64,000 bases of DNA from an uncultured Eubacteriales bacterium (GTDB lineage: Bacteria > Bacillota > Clostridia > Oscillospirales > UBA644). The stretch's first letter is position 1. Every line of letters starts with the position of its first letter. This document shows positions 16,966 to 26,234 of this stretch, piece after piece. The translations under genes and the position numbers were made by a program. Location: NCBI GenBank assembly GCA_934438175.1, contig CAKSBH010000006.1:1-64000 (forward strand), given 5' to 3'. The notes under the pieces are model-generated. The model was not told the origin of the DNA, ran no database searches, and worked only from the letters and a program-made list of their open reading frames with translations.

Positions 16966-19900
16966 TTACGGCTGCGGAATGGACGGGGTAGAGCTTACGC
17001 CCGCGCGGTTCCGGTCCGCCGTCAGTTGGGTGCGGTTGTCGGTCAGCGTCAGGGTGTTCAGCGTTGCCGTCGTCGAGCCCTTCACCACAATCTTGAGTTC
17101 CAGCTGTGCACCGCCTGCCTGGAGAACCTCCAACTGCTGAGCGGTCAGACGGAGGTCGATGTCCTTGCCTGCGGTCGGGTTGTTGACCCTACAGCTCTTG
17201 GAAACATTTCTGCCGTCCAGCGTCTTTCCGCGCACCGTCAGCTGAATGCTGGAAACGGTCACGTTGCTGTCCAGTGAGAAGTTCACGCGCAGATAGGTGT
17301 AGGGGTTGTAGAAGCCCGGCTCAAGGAGAGCGCTGTTCGGCACAATCACCGTGAAGTTCTTTTCGTCCAGTTTTGCCGTCAGCTTGCCGTTCTTCACCGA
17401 GACCTCCGCCTTGCTTGCGGCGTTGATCTCTTCCACCTTGTCCAGATCCGCCACATCGGAGGAGCGGGAAGCCAGCTTCGGAAACGCGAACGCTGTCGCG
17501 GTCTTGCCGTTTACGGCGATGGTGAATTCGTTCACCTTGCCCTCGGTCAGCGTCACGGTTGTGGTGTACTTGCCGTTCGAGCCCGTCAACACCTTGCCGT
17601 TCACCGTCACGGTCGAGCCGGCTTTGGCGTATACGGTCAGCGTGCGGGTGTTGCCGCCGCGTGCGATGGTGTAGAGGAAATCCACATCCTCCTGAATCAT
17701 GGCAGCCAGACGCTCGCGCACATACAGCACACGCTCGCCGTCACGCGTGAAGTCGGCAACATCCCAGTACAGCGCGTCGTACAGCATCTGCATGATGTCG
17801 CGGACGTCCACGTTCACCTTCAGCGAGGAGATGATCTTTTTCAGTTTGGCTTCGTAAAGATACAGATATTCGTAATCCTCCATCCCGTCACGCAGTGCTT
17901 CCAGACGGATGGTCGGAACCGGCACGTTCTCGTCGATGATACCGTCGCCCTTGCGTCCCTGCAGGATGATGTAGCCGTCGCCGGCAGGGTCGGAAGCCGC
18001 CATGTTGCCGGTGCTGTCGCCCTGCAGATGGGCATACGGGTTCTTCCAGATGTTGGAATCCGGATGCGAGTCGTTTGTGGCGCGCTTGTTGGTGGCGGCA
18101 CTGTAGCAGAAGTAGCCGTCAATCGTCAGGTCATATTCCAGCCAGTTCAGCACACGCGCAGCCGTCTGGTACGAGTCGATGTGCGTGTTGAACGTGGGAT
18201 AAATGGGCCAGTTGCAGGTGTAGAACCACAGTTCCTGTCCGTGCGCGTGCAGATCCTTGGCATCGCCATTCACATAGTTGCTGGGTTTGATGCACCATAC
18301 GTTCGGCAGGTGGCGCAGACGGTCGCCCGCCTCGGTTCCGAGAACCGGCAGGGGAGCGTCAAGGGTTACCAGTGCCTTGACGCCGGGCAGTTCCTTCTGC
18401 ACGTCGCTGTTGAAGCGGTACACATCGTCCACCCAGTTCTCGGCACCCAGTTGCCAGCTCGGCTCGTCGTGCGTCATCGCGTAGATCTTGCCGGGAAGCG
18501 CCTTCTGTGCGGCTTTGTAGATTTCCTTGAAGTTATCGAAGAACACAAACCGTTCCTGCAGCTCGGAATCGCTTTCGGTCATCACCTTGCCGCAGCCGGA
18601 GCAGGTATGATTCGTGGGGAAGACCGGGTTGTTTTTGTCGGGGCAGACGTAATAGGTGCCGCAGTTGTGCAGCCAGATCTGCTGCCACGAGCGCCGCCAG
18701 TTCAGGTTGAAGAACTGCGAGGTGACCAATCCGTTCTGGGCGCGGTCAAACGCCTCGTCATAGTCGGCAAGGCCGTAGCGGGTTGCCACCTTATAATCGC
18801 CCTCGTTCAGAGCAGGATACATCGGAGAGAGACGGTACGAGAGGAGAAAATCGTAATACTGCGCCCACTGTCCGTCGTAATCCGTCAGTCCGTACAGGGC
18901 GTATGCCGTTTTGAAATGGGCTTCGTCGGAAATTTTGATGTTCCACACCGTCACATTCACCGGAATCTCCAGATTGCCCAGCGACGTGGAAACCGTGACC
19001 TTGCCCGTGTAGAGACCCCCCGGGGTGTCGGACGACGTTTTTACGGTAATCCAGTAGCCCTGCGTGTTGCCTTTTTTCACGGAAAGTCCGTTTTTGTAAT
19101 GCGAAAGGTCGTATTTCAGTTCAATCAGGGCGTCCGGGTACGTTCCGTCCGGATACTGTCCGTTCGCCGTGGTGTAGTGAACGTCAATGTACATGTAATG
19201 CTGGCGGTACACCTTGATGTTTTCCGCCGGAATCGTCGCCGTGCCGCCGGACAGCCGGAGCGAGGAGATGGTGATGTTCTTCACCAGGAAATCCTTTTCT
19301 TCGCTGCGAAGCAGAATCTGTGCCGCCTCGGCTTCGTTTTTCGCCAGCTTGATGTCCAGCAGAGCGGAGGGATCGTTGCGGAAGGCATATTCCTGCAGGA
19401 ATTTGTCCACACCGCCCGCCGTGCGAAGCGAAATGCCGGTGGACTCAACCTTCGGAATGGTTGCCGTTTCCTTGTAGCCGCACACCGTGCAGGCGCGTTC
19501 CTTCGTGCCCTTTTCGGTCTCCGTCGCCGGCTTCGTCACCGTCCAGTCCCCGAAGGTGTGCGCGGCGGAATCGCTCTTTTCTCCGCAGGCGCAGACATGC
19601 CAGTGCTCTTTGGCGTTGCTTTTCCATTCGCTGCCGAAGGCATGCGTGTGCGAAAGCGCCGGTACGTTTTTGGTTTCCCGATAAGAGCATACCGTGCAGA
19701 CCCGTTCCTGCAGCCCGTCTTCGGTCTCGGTCGGGGCTTTCACTTCGGTCCAGTCGCCGAAGGTGTGTTCGGCAGAATCGGCTTTCTCGCCGCACGCACA
19801 TTCGTGCCAGTGCGAGGTTCCGTCGCTCTTCCATTCATCGCCGAAGGTGTGCGTGTGCAAAAGCGACGGCACGATTTTGTTTTCTTTATAAGAGCATGTC

Positions 19901-20187
19901 GTGCAGACCCGCTCCTGCAGCCCGTCCTCGGTTTCGGTCGGGGCTTTCACCTCGGTCCAGTCGCCGAAGGTGTGTTCGGCGAGATTGGCTTTCTCACCGC
20001 AGGTGCATTCGTGCCAGTGCGAGGTCTCGTCGTTTTTCCACTCGTCCCCGAAGGCATGAACGTGCTGTTCGCCATCGGATTCCGTCGGGTCTTCCGGTTT
20101 CGGCGTGCAGGATGCCAGCGCCGCAAGCAGCGAAAGTCCCAGGGCAAATACCAGCAACAGCGAAAAAATCCGTTTGCAGTTTCTCAT
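16966..20187 (-). CDS. Surface lipoprotein with GH123/DUF4091-like domain (1073 aa)
   Basis: A lipoprotein signal (lipobox LASC, Cys about 27) is followed by three Cys/His-rich repeats of roughly 65 residues (about 42-250), each with HWHECACGEK, AEHTFGDWTEVK and a CTVCSY element. From about 265 (SLRTAGGVDKFLQEY) the protein is like GH123/DUF4091 enzymes: an N-terminal beta-sandwich, then a barrel with AMTHDEPSW, where GH123 enzymes use an Asp-Glu pair, and GMEDYEYLYLYEAKL, a DUF4091 hallmark. The C-terminal 230 residues are beta-rich and may bind carbohydrate. GH123 enzymes release beta-linked N-acetylgalactosamine. It is a paralogue of 21930-26234. The ribosome site sits in a small inverted repeat GGAG-TAC-CTCC. 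Confidence 0.78.
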   Translation of the reverse strand: MRNCKRIFSLLLVFALGLSLLAALASCTPKPEDPTESDGEQHVHAFGDEWKNDETSHWHECTCGEKANLAEHTFGDWTEVKAPTETEDGLQERVCTTCSYKENKIVPSLLHTHTFGDEWKSDGTSHWHECACGEKADSAEHTFGDWTEVKAPTETEDGLQERVCTVCSYRETKNVPALSHTHAFGSEWKSNAKEHWHVCACGEKSDSAAHTFGDWTVTKPATETEKGTKERACTVCGYKETATIPKVESTGISLRTAGGVDKFLQEYAFRNDPSALLDIKLAKNEAEAAQILLRSEEKDFLVKNITISSLRLSGGTATIPAENIKVYRQHYMYIDVHYTTANGQYPDGTYPDALIELKYDLSHYKNGLSVKKGNTQGYWITVKTSSDTPGGLYTGKVTVSTSLGNLEIPVNVTVWNIKISDEAHFKTAYALYGLTDYDGQWAQYYDFLLSYRLSPMYPALNEGDYKVATRYGLADYDEAFDRAQNGLVTSQFFNLNWRRSWQQIWLHNCGTYYVCPDKNNPVFPTNHTCSGCGKVMTESDSELQERFVFFDNFKEIYKAAQKALPGKIYAMTHDEPSWQLGAENWVDDVYRFNSDVQKELPGVKALVTLDAPLPVLGTEAGDRLRHLPNVWCIKPSNYVNGDAKDLHAHGQELWFYTCNWPIYPTFNTHIDSYQTAARVLNWLEYDLTIDGYFCYSAATNKRATNDSHPDSNIWKNPYAHLQGDSTGNMAASDPAGDGYIILQGRKGDGIIDENVPVPTIRLEALRDGMEDYEYLYLYEAKLKKIISSLKVNVDVRDIMQMLYDALYWDVADFTRDGERVLYVRERLAAMIQEDVDFLYTIARGGNTRTLTVYAKAGSTVTVNGKVLTGSNGKYTTTVTLTEGKVNEFTIAVNGKTATAFAFPKLASRSSDVADLDKVEEINAASKAEVSVKNGKLTAKLDEKNFTVIVPNSALLEPGFYNPYTYLRVNFSLDSNVTVSSIQLTVRGKTLDGRNVSKSCRVNNPTAGKDIDLRLTAQQLEVLQAGGAQLELKIVVKGSTTATLNTLTLTDNRTQLTADRNRAGVSSTPSIPQP
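19450..20067 (-). repeat. Three tandem Cys/His-rich protein repeats
   Basis: About 200-bp direct repeats in the coding sequence of the GH123-like lipoprotein. Each encodes a unit with W-x-H-x-C-x-C-G-E-K and C-x-x-C-x-Y-K/R-E, possibly zinc binding. Two diverged copies are found in the paralogue around 24430-24730. Confidence 0.8.
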
Positions 20188-20243
20188 GGGAGGTACTCCT
20201 TTTTATTGATTTTGACATTTTCCGATGCTTTTTGTGCAGAATC

Positions 20244-20272
20244 ATTGTATCACACCGTAAAGAAAAAGTCAA
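20244..20272 (-). promoter_or_regulatory. Promoter of the GH123-like lipoprotein
   Basis: On the minus strand TTGACT, a 17-bp spacer and TACAAT with TGA before the -10 box. It lies between pepT and the lipoprotein gene, so the two are separate units. Confidence 0.75.
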
Positions 20273-20276
20273 GAAT

Positions 20277-21506
20277 TTATTTTTTCCAGTTCGGGTCTGC
20301 ATAGAGTCCGGCAATTTTCACGGCAAGTTCCGCGCACCGTTCCATATCCTCTGCGCACGCAAATTCCTGTCTGCCGTGATGCAGATGGCTTCCGGTTCCG
20401 AGATTCGGGCAGGGCAGCCCCATAAACGAGAGCCGTGAACCGTCCGTACCGCCGCGGACCGGAGCGCTGACCGGCGTGCCGCCCAGTTGCCGCACCGCCT
20501 CAAACGCCGTGTCGATCAGATGGAAATTTTCGCGGATTACTTCTGCCATATTGCGGTAACTTTCCCGGATTTCCACCTCCACCGTTCCTTCGCCGTAGCG
20601 CGCGTTGAGTTCGGCGGCAATTCGCTGCATCGTTTGGCAGCGCTGCTGAATCTTCCCGGCGTCGTGGTCACGCAGAATGTAGTGCATCGTACACGTTTCC
20701 ACCTGTCCCGCCAGATCGGTCAGATGGTAAAACCCTTCGTAGCCGTCGGTATGCTGCGGCTTCTCGTTCGCGGGAAGCATGGCGTGGAATTCCATGGCGA
20801 TCTCACAGCTGTTTTTCATCCGGTTCTTCGCCTCGCCCGGATGGATGCTGAGCCCGTGAACCGTCACCGTGCAGGCGTAGGCGTTAAAGGTCTCATACTC
20901 CACCTCGCCGAAGCCCGCGCCGTCCAGCGTATAGGCAAAATCCGCCCCGAAGCCCGCCACGTCAAACCGGTCGGCACCCCGTCCGATCTCTTCATCGGGC
21001 GTGAAGGCAATCCGGATCTCGCCGTGCGGCAGGGAGGGGTTGTTGAGGAAGATTTCCGCCATGGTCAGAATCTCGGCAATGCCCGCCTTGTCGTCGGCGC
21101 CGAGAATGGTGTTGCCGTCGGTCACAATCAGAGTTTTGCCCCGGTAGCGGTTCAGAACGGGAACATCGGCAGGGTCGGTCGTCCGTGTTTTGTTCAGCCG
21201 GATCGGTCCGCCGTCGTAATCCGGAATCAGGCGGGGATGCACGGGCTGAGAGGGAACGTCTCCCACCACGTCCATGTGGGCGATAAAGCCGAGAACCGGG
21301 CAGGGATGCTTCACCGTAGCGGGGATGGAGCCGTACACATAGCCGTTCTCATCCACCCGCGCGTCGGCAATGCCGAGCCGGAGCATCTCTCCGCAGAGCC
21401 GTTCGGCGAAATCCCGCTGGCAGGAGGTGCTGGGGCATGTTTCGCTCGTCTCGTCCGAAGCGGACGGCACGGCGATGTATTGCAAAAACCGTTCGTAAGC
21501 TTTCAT
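20277..21506 (-). CDS. pepT: Peptidase T, tripeptide aminopeptidase (409 aa)
   Basis: A cytoplasmic M20 zinc peptidase that removes the N-terminal residue of tripeptides. Metal and catalytic positions are visible: FIAHMDVVGD, ILGADDKAG, FTPDEEIGRGADRFD, YTLDG and LHHGRQEF. The length matches family PepT. The start is ATG 21504-21506 (protein MKAYERFLQYI), with GAGGA 8 bases upstream; a longer in-frame start 10 codons earlier lacks this. It is a single gene between two secreted glycosidase-like genes. Confidence 0.93.
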   Translation of the reverse strand: MKAYERFLQYIAVPSASDETSETCPSTSCQRDFAERLCGEMLRLGIADARVDENGYVYGSIPATVKHPCPVLGFIAHMDVVGDVPSQPVHPRLIPDYDGGPIRLNKTRTTDPADVPVLNRYRGKTLIVTDGNTILGADDKAGIAEILTMAEIFLNNPSLPHGEIRIAFTPDEEIGRGADRFDVAGFGADFAYTLDGAGFGEVEYETFNAYACTVTVHGLSIHPGEAKNRMKNSCEIAMEFHAMLPANEKPQHTDGYEGFYHLTDLAGQVETCTMHYILRDHDAGKIQQRCQTMQRIAAELNARYGEGTVEVEIRESYRNMAEVIRENFHLIDTAFEAVRQLGGTPVSAPVRGGTDGSRLSFMGLPCPNLGTGSHLHHGRQEFACAEDMERCAELAVKIAGLYADPNWKK

Positions 21507-21536
21507 AAACAATCCTCGTTTCGTTTTTTTGTTCAC

Positions 21537-21565
21537 AGTATATCACATTTTTTTGCAAAAGTCCA
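21537..21565 (-). promoter_or_regulatory. Likely pepT promoter
   Basis: On the minus strand TGGACT, a 17-bp spacer and TATACT with TGA before the -10 box. The -35 match is weak. Confidence 0.5.
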
Positions 21566-21631
21566 TGCCGTTCCGTATGAACGGCGAAAAAACGGGCATC
21601 GTATCGGATAGAAAGGTTTGAAAGGAGCTCC

Positions 21632-21664
21632 GTGCCTTTCCGCACGGAACGGGTGAAACAATGA
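21632..21664 (+). CDS. Possible 10-codon leader peptide
   Basis: GTG at 21632 follows AAAGGAG with good spacing and opens a 10-codon frame (MPFRTERVKQ). It ends at TGA 21662-21664, overlapping the ATG of the next gene as ATGA. A small hairpin CCGTGC/GCACGG lies inside it. The strong ribosome site belongs to this short frame, not to the downstream ATG, which suggests coupled translation. Confidence 0.4.
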   Translation: MPFRTERVKQ

Positions 21665-21882
21665 AAATGTTTTGCGGTGAAAGTTTTGCGCTGGGAATGC
21701 TGACGGGTGCCGGCGTTCTGGCGGCGGTGGCTGCGGCATGGGCGGCGTTGCGGATGTCCGGACGCCTGTCCGCCGGGGAAGAACCGTCCGGATCCGATGC
21801 CGGGTCATCGGACGGCTGCTCCGATTTCTGTCCGGAGGACTGCTTCTGCACTCCGCCGGACGAGGAGGACGGAGAAGAATAA
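21661..21882 (+). CDS. Small acidic, Cys-rich membrane protein (73 aa)
   Basis: One hydrophobic segment (about residues 8-30, GMLTGAGVLAAVAAAWAAL) is followed by an acidic Ser/Gly-rich tail with four closely spaced cysteines (CSDFCPEDCFC) and a DEEDGEE end. A direct ribosome site is poor (GGGTGAAACA); translation is probably coupled to the 10-codon frame upstream. It is divergent from pepT and ends at a two-way terminator shared with the large GH123-like gene. No family is recognised; the cysteines could bind metal or form disulphides. Confidence 0.6.
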   Translation: MKMFCGESFALGMLTGAGVLAAVAAAWAALRMSGRLSAGEEPSGSDAGSSDGCSDFCPEDCFCTPPDEEDGEE

Positions 21883-21884
21883 GA

Positions 21885-21914
21885 AAAGCCCGGAGCCGTG
21901 CGGCTCCGGGCTTT
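21885..21914. terminator. Two-way terminator
   Basis: A perfect 14-bp stem AAAGCCCGGAGCCG with its complement and a 2-nt loop sits between two convergent genes. It is followed by CTGAC on the plus strand and TTCTTATT on the minus strand. Confidence 0.8.
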
Positions 21915-21929
21915 CTGACAGAAAATTGC

Positions 21930-24900
21930 TTACGGAGTGGGGATGGACGGGGTGGCGTTCACGCCGGCACGGGTCCGATCCGTCGTCAGCTGTGTGCGGT
22001 TGTCGGTCAGTGCCAGGGAGTTCAGCGTTGCCGTCCGGATGCCGGTCACCGTCAGCTTGATCTCGATCCGGGCGTCGCCCATGCTGAGAATCTCCAGCTG
22101 CTGGGCAGTCAGACGCAGATCCACGTTCGCACCGCTCGACACCTGCGAGGCGGAGACGGAACGGGACGCCGTGGTTCCGTTGGGCAGCTTGCCGCTGACC
22201 GTCACGGTAAGTCCGGCAATCTTGGAGGAATTATCCAACGAAATGTTGGCGCGCAGATAGGTGTAGGGATTGTACACACCCGGCTCGTTCAGTGCCCCGG
22301 CGGGCAGAACGATGGTGGTGGACGACGGAAGCAGAGCTGTCAGTTTGCCGTCCTTATTGTAAACGGTCGCTCCGGTGGATGCCGCGTCAATGTCCGACGC
22401 CTTGTCGGCATCCAGCAACTCGTGCTTATCCGACGCCAGCTTCGGGAACGCGAACGCCGTCACGGTCTTTCCGTTTACGGTCACGGCAAATTCGTTGATT
22501 CTGCCTTCGGCAAGGAAGATGGTCGTGCTGTACTTGCCGTTCGTTCCGTTCACGGTCTTGCCGCCCACGGTCACGGTGGAGCCCGGGGCTGCATACACGG
22601 TCAGGGTGCGGGTGTTGCCGCCGCGGCCGATCGTGTAAAGGAAGTCCACATCCTCCTGAATCATTTCCGCCAGCCGTTCGCGTACATACAGCACACGCTC
22701 GCCGTCACGCGTGAAGTCGGCAACATCCCAGTACAGTGCGTCGTACAGCATCTGCATGATGTCGCGGGCATCCAGGGAAAGACCCAGCGAGGAAATAATC
22801 CGGTTCAGTTTTGCTTCATAAAGATACAGGTACTCGTAATCTTCCATACCGTCACGCAGTGCTTCCAGACGGATGGTCGGAACCGGCACGTTCTCGTCGA
22901 TGATGCCGTCGCCCTGACGTCCCTGCAGAAGGATGTAGTTGTCGCCGGCGGGGTCGGAGCATGCCGTGTTGCCGGAGCCGTCGCCCAGCAGGTGAGCATA
23001 CGGGTTCTCCCAGATGCTGGTGCTGGTATGGGTCGAGTCGGTTGCCCGTTTGTCCGTGATGGCGCTGTAGCAGAAATAGCCGTCAATATCGAGGTCGTAT
23101 TCCAGCCAGCTCAGCACACGCGCAGCCGTCTGATACGAGTCGATGTGCGTGTTGAACGTGGGGTAAATGGGCCAGTTGCAGGTGTAGAACCACAGTTCCT
23201 GTCCGTGCGCGTGCAGATCCGTGACATCGCCGTTCACGTAGTTGCTGGGCTTGATGCACCAGGCATTCGGCAGATACCGCACCTTCTGACCTTCCGTGGA
23301 GCTTGCCGTCGGAAGTTTGGAGTCGAACGTCACCATGGCTTTGATGCCGGGCAGTTCCTTCTGTACGTCGCCGTTGAACTGCTTCACATCGTCTGCCCAG
23401 TCCGAGCCCAGCTGCCAGCTCGGCTCGTCGTGCGTGATGGCGTAGATGTTGCCGGGCAGGGCTTCCTGCGCCGCGTTGTAAATCTCTTTGAAGTTGTCAT
23501 AGAAGACCGAGCGTCCCTCCAGAACGGAATCGCTTTCGGTCATCACCTTGCCGCAGGTGGCACACACATGTCCGGTGGGGAAGACCGGATTGTCACGGTC
23601 GGGGCAGCGGTAATATCCGCCGCACGAGTGAACCCAGATCTTCGACCACGAACGCCGCCAGTTCAGGTTGAAGAACATGGACGTCACGGCGCCGTTGTCG
23701 GCATGCGAGAACGCGTCACGGTAATCGGAAAGAGGATAGCGGGTTGCCATCTCATAATCGCCCTCGTTCAGAGCCGGATACATCGGGGAGAGGCGGTACG
23801 AGGTGAGATAATCGTAATACTGCGCCCACTGTCCGTCGTAATCCGTCAGACCGTACAGGGCGTATGCCGTTCTGAAATGCGAATCGTCCGAGAGCGTGAG
23901 GTTCCACACCGTCACGTTCACCGGCACTTCCAGCACACCCTTCGACGTGGTGACCGTCACGGTGCCCGTGTAAAGCCCCGCCGGGGTGTCGGAAGACGTT
24001 TTTACGGTAATCCAGTAGCCCTGCGTCTTGCCCTTCTGCACGGCAAGTCCGCCGGAGTGATGCGTCCGGTCGTATTTCTGTTCAATCAGAGCGTCCGGAT
24101 AGCTCGCGTCCGGATACTGTCCGTTCGCCGTGGTGTAGTGAACGTCCACATACATATAATGCTGACGGTACACCTTGATGTTTTCCGCCGGGATCGTCGC
24201 CGTGCCTCCGGCAAGCCGGAGATCGCTGACGAGGATGTCACGCACCGAGAAGCCGCTGAGATCGCTGCGAAGCAGAATCTGCGCCGCCTCGGCTTCGTTT
24301 TTCGCCAGTTTGATGTCCAGCAGGGCGAAGGGATCGTGACGGAAGTCGTATTCCTGCAGGAATTTGTCCACGCCGCCTGCCGTGCGCAGCGAAACGCCGA
24401 TGTCCGGCAGCTGCTTCTTGGGAATCTCCGCGGTCTCCTTGCGGCCGCATACCGAGCAGGAGCGTTCCTTCTGCCCGACCTCGGTAACCGAGGATTCCTT
24501 CGTCACCGTCCAGTCCCCGAAGGTGTGAGCCGCCGTATTGCCGTGCTCTCCGCATTCGCAGACGTTCCAGTGCGTGGTTTCGTCGCTTTCCCATGTCGTT
24601 CCGAATTCATGCGTATGCGACAGGGAAGGAATGATTTCTTCTTCTTTGTTCCAGCACAGCGTGCAGGAGCGTTCCTTCCGTCCGGTCTCCGTTTCCGTAG
24701 CCGGCTTGGTCACCACCCATTCGCTGTAGTTGTGCGAGCAGGATGCCGAGAACCAGGCGGAAGCGGATCTGCCGTAGTTCATCAGGGCATTGACCAGCGC
24801 CGCCAGCGTGCTGTCGGAGCCGTTCTGCTTGGATGCCGCATAGGATTCCACGCTGTATGCCAGCGTGTTGCTGACGACTGTGTCGCCGGAATATACGGTA

Positions 24901-26234
24901 AACAGAAGCGTTTCCGAAAGCCGGATGGCGGTCACACCGTCATACCGGACGGAATATACGCCGGAGCCCTCGTCGGTAAACGAAGCCGCCGGAATCTCCG
25001 CCAGCAGTTTTCCGGCATGGTTGCGCACCCGCACCACATAGCTCGTGATATCGGAAGCGCGCAGCTTGACCTGTACGGAAATGCATTCCCGCAGCATCAG
25101 CGTCGCGGATCTCCAACTTGCCTTCGGGGAATCCACCCGGACGTAGGCACTGTTGGTGACCGAGCGGCAGACCGGAGCCGTCGTCGTTCCGAACGCCTTC
25201 TGCTCCTCCGTCAGCAGGTCAATCACCGGGTTTTCGGTGTCGTAGCCCGTGGAGATCTGCGCCTGCGTGCCGTAGTTCAGCAGGTTCACCAGCATGGTCT
25301 TCACGGCATCTGTTGTGGTGGATCTTGCAAACATCCGCTGGCAGTACACGGCAACGCCGTATTCCACCGCCGAACTCTGTGCAAGCGTGCCGTCCTGTGC
25401 CGTGGCGTAAAGAACCGCCGAAACGGTCTCTCCCATCTGATAGGGGGCAACGTGGTCAAAGCGGAAGTGCAGAATGCCGTCGGATTCCGTGTAGGTCCGC
25501 ACGGTCGAGGAGGTTCCGTTCTGCGTAAAGACCACATAGGGGTCGGAATATTTGCCGTTTGTCAGCGTTTCCCGCTTGACGTTGAACAGAATGGAAAGAT
25601 CGCTCTGCAGCGACAGGGACGCGCTCTGGAATTTCAGCGGCACGCTGGGCGTGCGATAGGCCTCTACGGCACTGACGATCTTCTGATATTCTTCCCGCAT
25701 CAGCGGCGTAATCAGCTCGTAGTTGAGAATGACCTGATCGGCATACGCCTGCACCCGCAGCTCATTCACGGCGTCCACAAGCGAATTGTAGGTGTCGATT
25801 GCGTTTTTCACAGCGCTGTCCGCGCATTCCGCCGCCGTCAGCGAAGCGATGTATGCCTGTACGGCAGCGTCCACCATGGCAGGCGCCTCACTGTCAATGC
25901 CGGACTGCGGATAGGTGAAGCCCGTGCCGAGATTCTGGTTGTAATAATTCATCAGAAACCGGGCGTAGGCGTCGTACGTGTCACCGCCGCTGTGTGTGTC
26001 ATAACTGCCTGCCATCAGGCAGATGAGCAGCCAGCGCATATCTTCGCCTTTCGCCGAATAATACGCCTGGTTTGCTTTCCCGTCCGCGCCGGTGTTGTTG
26101 TGGTACGACCAGTCCAACCCGGTTTGCCCGTTGTATTCCGACGGCCATGCATAGGCGGCGGAACCGGTGAGGGAAAAGAAGATTGCCGTGCAGATCAGAA
26201 GCGCAACGACGGCAATCCCTGCCAGTTTTTTCAT
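21930..26234 (-). CDS. Giant secreted GH123/DUF4091-like modular protein (1434 aa)
   Basis: A signal peptide without lipobox (KKLAGIAVVALLICTAIFFSL, cut near SAAYA) is followed by the module YAWPSEYNGQTGLDWSYH (about 30-205) and a second module (VPLKFQSASLSLQSDLSILF to about 370). Both are shared with the propeller protein at 11612-14182. An extra beta domain (about 375-530) ends in ALVNALMNYGRSASAWF. Two Cys/His repeats (about 535-640) and a GH123-like region with SLRTAGGVDKFLQEY, ITHDEPSWQLG and GMEDYEYLYLYEAKL follow. The last 230 residues match the other GH123-like protein. The catalytic Asp-Glu pair is present. The start is ATG 26232-26234, after GGAGGG. It is driven by a consensus promoter. 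Confidence 0.8.
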   Translation of the reverse strand: MKKLAGIAVVALLICTAIFFSLTGSAAYAWPSEYNGQTGLDWSYHNNTGADGKANQAYYSAKGEDMRWLLICLMAGSYDTHSGGDTYDAYARFLMNYYNQNLGTGFTYPQSGIDSEAPAMVDAAVQAYIASLTAAECADSAVKNAIDTYNSLVDAVNELRVQAYADQVILNYELITPLMREEYQKIVSAVEAYRTPSVPLKFQSASLSLQSDLSILFNVKRETLTNGKYSDPYVVFTQNGTSSTVRTYTESDGILHFRFDHVAPYQMGETVSAVLYATAQDGTLAQSSAVEYGVAVYCQRMFARSTTTDAVKTMLVNLLNYGTQAQISTGYDTENPVIDLLTEEQKAFGTTTAPVCRSVTNSAYVRVDSPKASWRSATLMLRECISVQVKLRASDITSYVVRVRNHAGKLLAEIPAASFTDEGSGVYSVRYDGVTAIRLSETLLFTVYSGDTVVSNTLAYSVESYAASKQNGSDSTLAALVNALMNYGRSASAWFSASCSHNYSEWVVTKPATETETGRKERSCTLCWNKEEEIIPSLSHTHEFGTTWESDETTHWNVCECGEHGNTAAHTFGDWTVTKESSVTEVGQKERSCSVCGRKETAEIPKKQLPDIGVSLRTAGGVDKFLQEYDFRHDPFALLDIKLAKNEAEAAQILLRSDLSGFSVRDILVSDLRLAGGTATIPAENIKVYRQHYMYVDVHYTTANGQYPDASYPDALIEQKYDRTHHSGGLAVQKGKTQGYWITVKTSSDTPAGLYTGTVTVTTSKGVLEVPVNVTVWNLTLSDDSHFRTAYALYGLTDYDGQWAQYYDYLTSYRLSPMYPALNEGDYEMATRYPLSDYRDAFSHADNGAVTSMFFNLNWRRSWSKIWVHSCGGYYRCPDRDNPVFPTGHVCATCGKVMTESDSVLEGRSVFYDNFKEIYNAAQEALPGNIYAITHDEPSWQLGSDWADDVKQFNGDVQKELPGIKAMVTFDSKLPTASSTEGQKVRYLPNAWCIKPSNYVNGDVTDLHAHGQELWFYTCNWPIYPTFNTHIDSYQTAARVLSWLEYDLDIDGYFCYSAITDKRATDSTHTSTSIWENPYAHLLGDGSGNTACSDPAGDNYILLQGRQGDGIIDENVPVPTIRLEALRDGMEDYEYLYLYEAKLNRIISSLGLSLDARDIMQMLYDALYWDVADFTRDGERVLYVRERLAEMIQEDVDFLYTIGRGGNTRTLTVYAAPGSTVTVGGKTVNGTNGKYSTTIFLAEGRINEFAVTVNGKTVTAFAFPKLASDKHELLDADKASDIDAASTGATVYNKDGKLTALLPSSTTIVLPAGALNEPGVYNPYTYLRANISLDNSSKIAGLTVTVSGKLPNGTTASRSVSASQVSSGANVDLRLTAQQLEILSMGDARIEIKLTVTGIRTATLNSLALTDNRTQLTTDRTRAGVNATPSIPTP

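Noticed and set aside
19450..20067. Possible CRISPR array because of three regular repeats
   Set aside because: The repeats are about 200 bp, protein-coding and diverged, with no short spacers.
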